Shown here: in pieces, positions 24,964-31,267 of the stretch | How the letters are laid out: each line of letters begins with the position of its first letter | Numbering within the stretch: position 1 is the first letter of the stretch | Source: Candidatus Aerophobota bacterium | GTDB taxonomy: Bacteria; Aerophobota; Aerophobia; Aerophobales; JAGGXI01 | NCBI GenBank assembly: GCA_021163155.1 | Contig: JAGGXI010000074.1 | Location: 1 to 31,267 of the forward strand | Length of the DNA stretch: 31,267 bases | Reading direction: 5' to 3' | The notes under the pieces: generated by a model | The model's input: the letters and a program-made list of their open reading frames with translations, nothing else | What the model was told of the DNA's origin: nothing | Databases searched by the model: none | Program-made: the position numbers and the translations under genes

Positions 24964-25025
24964 TGCTTTTACGCAGGCTAAAGCCTGCGGCTACCGGTAT
25001 CTCTTTCCCTTTAATCCTGCTTTTT
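24964..25025. repeat. 62-bp direct repeat, copy 2, with an internal palindrome
   Basis: Second copy of 24841-24902, with palindrome CGCAGGC-TAAA-GCCTGCG at 24972-24989. Its right end touches the stop codon of subunit K. Confidence 0.85.
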
Positions 25026-25497
25026 AAACCTTTATTCCACTTATTAAAAAGATGGAGATAAGAAGTCCTAATACAGCATAAAACTCTACAAACACAGCCA
25101 GAACCATAGCTTTCATTGAATCAGCAGGTCTTTTTATAGTAAGTCCTACTCCTGCAGTACATACTTTTCCTTGATGAATAGCAGAGGCAAAACCAGCTAT
25201 AGCTATAGGGAGACCAGCAACAAGAAAGCTAAATCCCTGATTAGTTGTCAATGAAACAGGCGTCCCCCCTAAAAGGTTGATTTTCATTATCAGCATAAAA
25301 GCAGCAACAAAACCGTAAATTCCTTGTGTTCCTGGAAGGGCAGTGAGAATAAGGTACCTTCCAAAGTTTTCTGGGTCCTCAGTCATTGCTCCTATGCTTG
25401 CTTGTCCCGCATAACCTATTCCAATAGCGGAACCCACCCCGGATAATCCTACTGCTAAAGCTGCTCCTAATAAAGCTAATCCAAAACCGTATGACAT
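25024..25497 (-). CDS. V-type ATPase membrane rotor subunit K
   Basis: This 157-residue proteolipid has four membrane helices as two fused c-subunit hairpins. The ion-binding glutamate is E138 in helix 4 (VFVEFYAVLG); the first hairpin lacks one. L54, T57, Q58 and Y61 (ALPGTQGIYG) together with Q109 and E138 line up with the Na+-coordinating set known from Enterococcus hirae NtpK (L61, T64, Q65, Y68, Q110, E139). The enzyme therefore probably moves Na+. The ATG at 25497 has GGAGG 8 bp ahead and lies 49 bp after uvrB, so it may be transcribed with it. Confidence 0.92.
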   Translation of the reverse strand: MSYGFGLALLGAALAVGLSGVGSAIGIGYAGQASIGAMTEDPENFGRYLILTALPGTQGIYGFVAAFMLIMKINLLGGTPVSLTTNQGFSFLVAGLPIAIAGFASAIHQGKVCTAGVGLTIKRPADSMKAMVLAVFVEFYAVLGLLISIFLISGIKV

Positions 25498-25546
25498 ATC
25501 ATCGTCCTCCTTTTTGTAATCAATAGTTACGGATGTTTTTTGTTAA

Positions 25547-27544
25547 TTATCCAATTTTAATTTTCTTTAACTCTCTTATTTTATCTCGAAACTGACTTGC
25601 TTCTTCAAATTCAAGATTCTCCGCCGCTTCCCTCATCTTCTTTTCTAAAATTTTTATTAAACGAGGGATTTCTGAAGGAGGAGTATATTCTATTTTTTCT
25701 TCTTTTACGACCATTTTCTCATATTTATTCATAGTATAAGTTTGAATATCAGATAAAATAGATTTTTGAATTGTTTTTGGAGTAACATTATGCTCACGAT
25801 TATATTGTAGTTGAATTTCTCTTCTCCTGTTAGTCTCCTCTAAAGCTCTTTTCATAGAGGAGGTTATCACATCAGCATAAAGAATTACTTCTCCTTCTAT
25901 ATTTCTTGATGCTCTTCCCGCAGTTTGAATTAGTGAAGTTTCTGAACGAAGAAAACCCTCTTTATCTGCGTCTAATATAGCTACTAATGAGACCTCAGGT
26001 AGATCTAATCCTTCACGCAGAAGATTAATACCTACTAATACATCAAATTTTCCTGCCCTTAATTCCCTTAAAATTTTTGTTCGCTTTATAGTTTCCACCT
26101 CGGAATGGAGATATCTTACTCTTATTCCCAAATCTTTTAAATATTCAGTAAGGTCCTCAGCCATTCTTTTAGTTAAAGTAGTCACCAGAACTCTCTGTTT
26201 TTTCTTTACTCGTTCGTTAATTTCACTTAATAGGTCATCTATAGGATGAGCTGCAGGCTTTACTTTAATTTTTGGGTCTATAAGTCCTGTAGGACGAATA
26301 AGTTGTTCAACTATTTGCGAGCTTCTTTTTAACTCATAAATAGAAGGAGTAGCAGAGACATAGATGACCTGGTTTATCAAGCTTTCAAATTCACTGAACT
26401 TTAAAGGTCGGTTATCATAAGCAGATGGGAGACGAAATCCATATTTCACCAGATTATCCTTACGAGATTTATCTCCCCCATACATTGCACGAAGTTGAGG
26501 GAGAGTCTGATGAGATTCATCAATAAAAAGAAGATAATCTTTCGGAAAATAGTCAATAAGACAGAAAGGACGTTCCCCTGGAGCTTTTCCTGAAAAATGA
26601 CGGGAGTAATTTTCTATCCCTGGACAATACCCTACTTCCCTTATCATTTCCAGGTCATAATTAGTTCTCATTTCTAATCTTTGAGCCTCTAAAAGTTTTT
26701 TTTCTCTGTGCAACTCTTTTAATCTTTGTTTAAGCTCTTTTCCTATGGACTCCAGAGCATAGGTTAATCTATCGGGAGGAGCCAAGTAGTGAGTAGCTGG
26801 ATAAATGTAGATTTCGTTAAGAATACAATGAGTATTTCTGTTTAAAGGGTCAAAAAGAGAAATTTTCTCCACTTCGTCTCCCCATAGCTCTATTCTTATA
26901 GCCTCTTCTTCATAAGCAGGAAAAATGTCAATTACATCTCCTCTTACCCTAAATTTTCCCCGAGAAAAATCGACGTCATTACGCTCGTATCTTATCTCTA
27001 TTAATTTCTTTAAAATTTTTGCTCTCTCTATTTCCTCGCCTACTTTAATTCTTAAGAGCATCTCTCTATAATCCTTAGGAGAACCCAATCCGTAGATACA
27101 AGATACACTGGCTACAATTATGGTATCTCTGTGTTCCATCAAGGAACGAGTAGCTGAATGGCGCATTCTATCTATTTTATCATTAATAGAAGCATCCTTT
27201 TCTATATAGGTATCAGTTTGAGGCACATAAGCTTCGGGTTGGTAATAATCATAATAAGAGACGAAATACTCTACTCTATTATAAGGGAATGACGAAGAGA
27301 ACTCACTGAATAATTGAGCAGCTAACGTTTTATTATGAGAGATAACTAAAACCGGCTTTTGCGCCTCTTGTATTATACAAGCCATAGTAAATGTTTTGCC
27401 GGAACCGGTAACTCCAATCAAAGTTTGCTCTTTTAATCCCTTTTTTACCCCTTCCGATAATTTTCTGATTGCCTGGGGCTGATCCCCTTGAGGTTTAAGG
27501 TCTGTAACTAATTGAAATTTATTTTCTTGCATTTTTAATCCCAT
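25547..27544 (-). CDS. uvrB: Excinuclease ABC subunit B
   Basis: UvrB is the damage-verifying helicase-like subunit of nucleotide excision repair. The 665-residue protein shows Walker A GVTGSGKT 44-51, the beta-hairpin [18 protein letters not shown] near 97-114 that clamps DNA, the DESH box, the [22 protein letters not shown] region (in two blocks), QTAGRASRN, and the C-terminal UVR coiled coil ([15 protein letters not shown]) that binds UvrC. ATG 27532, giving MQENKFQL, is an equally good start. A near-perfect promoter lies just upstream. Confidence 0.97.
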   Translation of the reverse strand: MGLKMQENKFQLVTDLKPQGDQPQAIRKLSEGVKKGLKEQTLIGVTGSGKTFTMACIIQEAQKPVLVISHNKTLAAQLFSEFSSSFPYNRVEYFVSYYDYYQPEAYVPQTDTYIEKDASINDKIDRMRHSATRSLMEHRDTIIVASVSCIYGLGSPKDYREMLLRIKVGEEIERAKILKKLIEIRYERNDVDFSRGKFRVRGDVIDIFPAYEEEAIRIELWGDEVEKISLFDPLNRNTHCILNEIYIYPATHYLAPPDRLTYALESIGKELKQRLKELHREKKLLEAQRLEMRTNYDLEMIREVGYCPGIENYSRHFSGKAPGERPFCLIDYFPKDYLLFIDESHQTLPQLRAMYGGDKSRKDNLVKYGFRLPSAYDNRPLKFSEFESLINQVIYVSATPSIYELKRSSQIVEQLIRPTGLIDPKIKVKPAAHPIDDLLSEINERVKKKQRVLVTTLTKRMAEDLTEYLKDLGIRVRYLHSEVETIKRTKILRELRAGKFDVLVGINLLREGLDLPEVSLVAILDADKEGFLRSETSLIQTAGRASRNIEGEVILYADVITSSMKRALEETNRRREIQLQYNREHNVTPKTIQKSILSDIQTYTMNKYEKMVVKEEKIEYTPPSEIPRLIKILEKKMREAAENLEFEEASQFRDKIRELKKIKIG

Positions 27545-27569
27545 AATTATAAAGCCATAAATCTTGTAT

Positions 27570-27597
27570 ATTATAATTAATTAAACAATTTTGTCAA
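27570..27597 (-). promoter_or_regulatory. Sigma70-type promoter of uvrB
   Basis: Both boxes match consensus: TTGACA (27592-27597) and TATAAT (27570-27575) with a 16-bp spacer. Transcription would start near 27563, leaving about 20-30 nt before the start codon. No LexA-like operator stood out. Confidence 0.72.
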
Positions 27598-27670
27598 AAA
27601 TTTGAGGCTCTATGATAATATTTGTGATTAAGGATAGGAGAGGGTTTTAAAAATAAGGAGAGAAGTTAAA

Positions 27671-28528
27671 TTAAAATTTAAAAGGAATTGAAATTATTCC
27701 CCATTGCCTTTCTTTTCCTTTAATAGGCTCAAATCTCCATTTTCTTAAGGCTTGAGAAGCAGATTCATCAAATCCTTGCCATCCTGAGGTTTTATCAACT
27801 CTTATATCGCTAACTTCTCCGCTGGGGAGTACCCAAAACTTTAATTCCACCTTACCTATAGCGCCTTCTTTTTCTGCAGTGGCAGGGTAAACAGGGTCCA
27901 CATATCTTAAAAGGCTTCTTCCACTTGCTGGTCCTATAATTCCCAGGGATGAAGACCCCTTTGATTTTTCTTCGCCGCCCTCGCTTTTTTCATAGGAAGG
28001 TTCTCCTTCGGAAGATATAGCCGCTTTAGGAGCAAAATAGCCCTCTTTACCAATTAGTTGACCTGCAGGAGTTCCTTCTTTTTGAGGAGAATAAAGGTGC
28101 CCTGTCTTCTTTATGGGCAGGGACGATTTAATATCTATGGAAGGGTTAAAACTGGGGGAAACGAGAGGAATTCCTGTTTTAGCTACACTTCTTGTAGAAG
28201 GTAGCATTACGGGAAGTCTTTTACTTGTAAAGGAAGAGGTTTTTACAGGACCTATTTTATAGACCTTTGCTTTTACGTTTGCTTTCGCAGCTACTTTTTT
28301 TGCTTTTGGAGCCTCTGCTTTTGTCTTTACCTTTACGTTTTTGGTTACGGAAACTTTTTTTTTCATAATAGGGGTAGGTTTAGGTTTAGGAGGAGGTGTT
28401 ATTAAAGAAACCTCTGTGTATTTTAAGGGAGGCTTCAAAGGAACATTAAAAGCAGGAATTATGAGAAAGAGAGAAAAGTGAATAATACAAGATATCCATA
28501 AACTAATTTTAAAGTAATCTCTTTTCAT
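27671..28528 (-). CDS. tonB: TonB energy transducer
   Basis: This 285-residue protein has one N-terminal membrane anchor (about 8-27), then a Pro/Lys-rich stretch (PPPKPKPTP and KAEAPKAKK repeats) spanning the periplasm, a low-complexity linker, and a C-terminal TonB domain with DPVYPATAEKEG, GEVSDIRVDKTSG and ALRKWRFEP. It carries energy from ExbB-ExbD to outer-membrane receptors, so the cell has an outer membrane. It starts 6 bp after the exbD stop without a strong ribosome site, which suggests coupling. TolA-like use is less likely given the YP motif. Confidence 0.92.
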   Translation of the reverse strand: MKRDYFKISLWISCIIHFSLFLIIPAFNVPLKPPLKYTEVSLITPPPKPKPTPIMKKKVSVTKNVKVKTKAEAPKAKKVAAKANVKAKVYKIGPVKTSSFTSKRLPVMLPSTRSVAKTGIPLVSPSFNPSIDIKSSLPIKKTGHLYSPQKEGTPAGQLIGKEGYFAPKAAISSEGEPSYEKSEGGEEKSKGSSSLGIIGPASGRSLLRYVDPVYPATAEKEGAIGKVELKFWVLPSGEVSDIRVDKTSGWQGFDESASQALRKWRFEPIKGKERQWGIISIPFKF

Positions 28529-28534
28529 TTTTAT

Positions 28535-28942
28535 TTATCTTCTTTTAGGGATAGTAAGAATTCCTAATTTATTTGCTCCTCCCTGCTTAGCTAAATCCAT
28601 AACTTCCACAACTTTACCATGTCTGACATTTTTATCGGCATTTATAATAACCATCCCTTTTTTTCCTTTTAATTTGTTTCTTAGAATCGCTACCAAATTT
28701 TTTTCCCTCACATGAGTTTTTCCTATATAAATTTTATTGTCTTTAGTGATAGAGATAACAATATTTTCCTCTATTTTTTTCTGTGGTGTAGTGGTTGTGG
28801 GTAGATCTATTTTTATTCCTTGACGAATAGTAGCAAAAGATGTAGAAACCATAAAAAATATGAGAAGTAAAAAGACAACATCGATGAGAGGAGTTAAATC
28901 GAAAGCAGTCTCTTTTCGAGACTTGATGCGACGAAAACGCAT
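28535..28942 (-). CDS. exbD: ExbD/TolR biopolymer transport protein
   Basis: This 135-residue protein has a short cytoplasmic tail and a single membrane helix, LTPLIDVVFLLLIFFMV, whose D21 corresponds to the essential proton-carrying Asp of ExbD. A periplasmic domain ending LGILTIPKR follows. It forms the motor core with ExbB. The start is 11 bp after exbB, with GGGGA ahead of the ATG. ExbD and TolR are close relatives; the TonB gene next door favours ExbD. Confidence 0.93.
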   Translation of the reverse strand: MRFRRIKSRKETAFDLTPLIDVVFLLLIFFMVSTSFATIRQGIKIDLPTTTTPQKKIEENIVISITKDNKIYIGKTHVREKNLVAILRNKLKGKKGMVIINADKNVRHGKVVEVMDLAKQGGANKLGILTIPKRR

Positions 28943-28953
28943 TTTTTATCCCC

Positions 28954-29562
28954 TTAGCTTAATAATAATTCCAGGAACTCTCTGGAGGCATTCTCAAACA
29001 TTTGAATGAGTTTATCCGTTCTATAAATAAAGTAGTTATAAAATATGAGTGTAGGTATAGCTATACTTAAACCAACTGCAGTAGTGATTAAAGCCTCAGC
29101 AATTCCTCCTGCCAGAGCTCCTGCATCTCCTACTCCCTGGATTGCAATCACATTGAAAGCTCTTATCATTCCAAATACTGTTCCCAATAATCCTAAAAGG
29201 GGAGCGATAGTAACGATAGTTCCCAGAATTTTAAGATGCTTTTCTAAATGAGGCACTTCTAAAGAACCGGCATCCTCTATAGCTTCTTTAATTTCCTCTC
29301 TATTTTTATCTTTTTTATCAAGTGCTTTTTGAAGAATTCGTGAGAGAGGAGAGGAAGTCACTTCACAGAGGGCAATGAGTTTATTTATTTTTCTATCATC
29401 ATTACTGTTTAAAATTTTTTTTGACTTTTCAATAAATAAGCTTGCCTTCTTTTTAGTTAATTTTAAAGATAAGAATTTTTCAATTACAATAGCAAGCGCA
29501 AGTATAGAACAGAAAACAAGAGGAATCATTAACACCCCACCCTTTATAAGAAATTGAAGCAT
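28954..29562 (-). CDS. exbB: ExbB/TolQ proton-channel protein
   Basis: This 202-residue MotA/TolQ/ExbB-family protein has a membrane helix at about 6-28, a cytoplasmic loop, and two helices in the C-terminal half (IAPLLGLLGTVFGMI at about 117-131 and ALITTAVGLSIAIPTLIFYNYF). With ExbD it forms the proton-driven motor feeding TonB. It is the first gene of the exbB-exbD-tonB operon, with GGAGGT just before ATG 29562 and a promoter-like pair at 29593-29623. Confidence 0.94.
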   Translation of the reverse strand: MLQFLIKGGVLMIPLVFCSILALAIVIEKFLSLKLTKKKASLFIEKSKKILNSNDDRKINKLIALCEVTSSPLSRILQKALDKKDKNREEIKEAIEDAGSLEVPHLEKHLKILGTIVTIAPLLGLLGTVFGMIRAFNVIAIQGVGDAGALAGGIAEALITTAVGLSIAIPTLIFYNYFIYRTDKLIQMFENASREFLELLLS

Positions 29563-29592
29563 TTGACCTCCTTTTTTATAATTTCTTTTATT

Positions 29593-29623
29593 CTTATATT
29601 AATTTATTAATTATTTTTGTCAA
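29593..29623 (-). promoter_or_regulatory. Candidate promoter of exbB-exbD-tonB
   Basis: TTGACA (29618-29623) is followed by TAATAT at 16 bp (29596-29601) or TATAAG at 19 bp (29593-29598). Either could serve as the -10. It lies 31-60 bp before the exbB ATG. No Fur box is evident. Confidence 0.5.
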
Positions 29624-29638
29624 TAATCTTTAATTGAG

Positions 29639-29725
29639 CCTCTGAAAAACCTCCAGAGCCCTCTGTCTGTGTAATCTCGATTTTTATCTGCAAAATCAGA
29701 GATTTCTGATTTTTTCAGAAATCTC
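29639..29725. repeat. Hairpin repeat element, copy B
   Basis: CCTCTGAAAAACCT (29639-29652) recurs exactly as in copy A at 19296. The far end is an 11-bp hairpin, GAGATTTCTGA (29699-29709) with TCAGAAATCTC (29715-29725) around five T. It lies just after the purD stop and could also slow or stop that transcript. Confidence 0.6.
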
Positions 29726-29728
29726 GTA

Positions 29729-31003
29729 TTAACTCTTTTTAATTCCTTTATAGCCAATATCTTTTCGATAATACATTCCTTCAAAATGAATTTTTTTTAT
29801 TGCTCTATATGACTGCTTTATAGCTTTTTTTAAATTTTTACCCAGAGCTGTAATTCCTATTACTCTTCCTCCATTTGTTACTATGTTTCCATTTTCTCTT
29901 TTTAAACCTGCACAAAAAGGGAATATATTTTTCAGTAGAGCTAAATTTTCCAGTCCTTCAACTCTCTTTCCTTTTTCATAGCTTTCAGGATAACCTTTTG
30001 AAGCAAGAACAACACACACCGCTGCTTGAGAACGCCATTCGAGATTTATCCTATTTAATTTTTTTTCACTTACTGCGAAGAGAATATCTAGTAAGTCAGT
30101 TTTTAAACGGGGAAGAGTTACCTGGGTCTCTGGGTCCCCAAAACGAACATTAAATTCCAATACTTTAGGCTGATCTTTTTCTATCATTAATCCAGTATAT
30201 AGAACTCCTCTATATTCTCTTTTTTCTTTTTTCATTCCCTCTAAAGTAGGAATTATTATCTCTTTCATTATCTTTTTATACAGGTGAAAGGAAAGAGGTG
30301 CAGGAGAATAAGCTCCCATTCCTCCTGTATTAGGACCTTTGTCTTCTTCATAGATTCTTTTATAATCTTGAGAAGAAATTAAAGGTTTAATGTTTTCTCC
30401 GTCCGTAAGAACAAAAAAGGAAATTTCCTTTCCTTCCAATTTTTCTTCTATTATTACTTTTTCTCCAGCTTTACCGAAAATCTTTTCAATCATAATTGAT
30501 TTTATGGCTTCTTCTGCCTCTTTTTCATTGTTAACTATTAGTGAGCCTTTTCCTGCTGCCAAGCCGTCAGCTTTTATTATCCTTGGGCATCCTTCTTTTT
30601 TAATATACTCCATCGCTTTATCTGGGTCTGAAAATACTTTAAAATCAGCAGTAGGAATGAGATATTTTTTCATAAATCTTTTAGCAAAAACCTTACTTCC
30701 TTCCAATAAAGCAGTTCTTTTAGAAGGACCAAATATAGGATATCCCTTTTTTTGAAAATGGTCTACAATACCATTGACCAGAGGGGTTTCTGGTCCTACT
30801 ATAGTGAAGTCTATTCTCTGTTTTTCAACTAACTGAGTAAGATGGGAAAAGTCATTTTCATAATCTATCTCTATACATTGAGCAATATTTGAAATGCCAG
30901 CGTTGCCGGGAACAGCATAAATTTTCTCTACATTTTTACTTTGGGATAATTTCCAGCATATAGCAGACTCTCTTCCTCCTCCTCCAATTACTAAAATATT
31001 CAT
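29729..31003 (-). CDS. purD: Phosphoribosylamine-glycine ligase (GAR synthetase)
   Basis: PurD is the ATP-grasp enzyme joining glycine to phosphoribosylamine in purine synthesis. From ATG 31003 it has 424 residues, opening NILVIGGGGRESAICWKL (the GGGGRE loop binds substrate). It continues with VGPETPLVNGIVD, the ATP-grasp core (KADGLAAGKGSLI), NTGGMGAYSPAP, and EFNVRFGDPETQ at the metal site. I take the second ATG because GGAGG lies 5 bp before it; the frame opens at 31015. No other pur gene is nearby. Confidence 0.95.
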   Translation of the reverse strand: MNILVIGGGGRESAICWKLSQSKNVEKIYAVPGNAGISNIAQCIEIDYENDFSHLTQLVEKQRIDFTIVGPETPLVNGIVDHFQKKGYPIFGPSKRTALLEGSKVFAKRFMKKYLIPTADFKVFSDPDKAMEYIKKEGCPRIIKADGLAAGKGSLIVNNEKEAEEAIKSIMIEKIFGKAGEKVIIEEKLEGKEISFFVLTDGENIKPLISSQDYKRIYEEDKGPNTGGMGAYSPAPLSFHLYKKIMKEIIIPTLEGMKKEKREYRGVLYTGLMIEKDQPKVLEFNVRFGDPETQVTLPRLKTDLLDILFAVSEKKLNRINLEWRSQAAVCVVLASKGYPESYEKGKRVEGLENLALLKNIFPFCAGLKRENGNIVTNGGRVIGITALGKNLKKAIKQSYRAIKKIHFEGMYYRKDIGYKGIKKS

Positions 31004-31033
31004 TATGACCTCCATTCACTGATTTTAAAGATT

Positions 31034-31267
31034 TCCCTCTAATAATCCTCTAATCCTGTTTTTTCTCTTTATTTTTTTATTTTCCCTCTAATCCTCTAAT
31101 CCTCTAATCCTTTAATCCTGCTTTTTGTCCTTTAATCCTGCTTTTTTTCTCTTTGTTTTCTCTTTATTTTTTTATTTTCCCTTTAATCCTTTAATCCTGC
31201 TTTTTGTCCTTTAATCCTGTTTTTTTTCTCTTTGTTTTCTCTTTATTTTTTTATTTTCCCTTTAATC
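31034..31267. repeat. CT-rich octamer and ~80-bp tandem repeats upstream of purD
   Basis: CCTCTAAT and CCTTTAAT octamers repeat from 31034 onward. Larger units of about 79 bp, built of a T-rich stretch (TCTTTGTTTTCTCTTTA) plus CCCTTTAATCC blocks, begin near 31142 and 31220 and run off the window. The same octamers occur at 24.9 kb. I see no gene in it. Confidence 0.7.

Overview
The window is a low-GC bacterial segment. The ExbB/ExbD/TonB operon implies a diderm cell. Two V-type ATPase genes carry a Na+-binding signature. Together with UvrB, PurD and many dispersed palindromes, this looks like an anaerobic, perhaps thermophilic, uncultured lineage. I cannot name a phylum from the sequence.

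Left part (1-19091): one very large CRISPR-Cas locus with every gene on the minus strand. Read in transcription order from the right it runs: cas6, a flavodoxin, a type I-B effector set (cas8b, cas7b, cas5b, cas3), a type I-A effector set (cas3' helicase, cas3'' HD fused to a nucleotidyltransferase, a HEPN gene, cas8a, cas7a, cas5a), cas4, an MFS transporter, cas1, cas2, a 169-bp leader and an array of 27 identical 30-bp repeats that runs off the left edge. Two complete Cascade modules therefore appear to share one adaptation module, one crRNA-processing Cas6 and one array. The most unusual element is the HD-MNT fusion followed directly by HEPN: it places what looks like a toxin-antitoxin pair inside the type I-A nuclease gene.

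Boundary (19143-20002): a candidate promoter for cas6, a hairpin repeat element, and the wreck of an AbiEii-like toxin-antitoxin pair (5'-truncated nucleotidyltransferase; partner gene broken by an in-frame TAG).

Right part (20012-31267): chromosomal housekeeping genes. These are thrC on the plus strand, then on the minus strand a GalT-like transferase, an adenosine-specific kinase, a LysE-type exporter, V-ATPase subunits E and K, uvrB, tonB, exbD, exbB and purD. The gaps between 21.5 and 25.0 kb are packed with a family of GGTAGCCGC-type palindromes. CT-rich octamer arrays (TTTAATCC/CTAATCCT type) lie near 24.9 kb and at the right edge. Promoter-like pairs precede thrC, uvrB and exbB.
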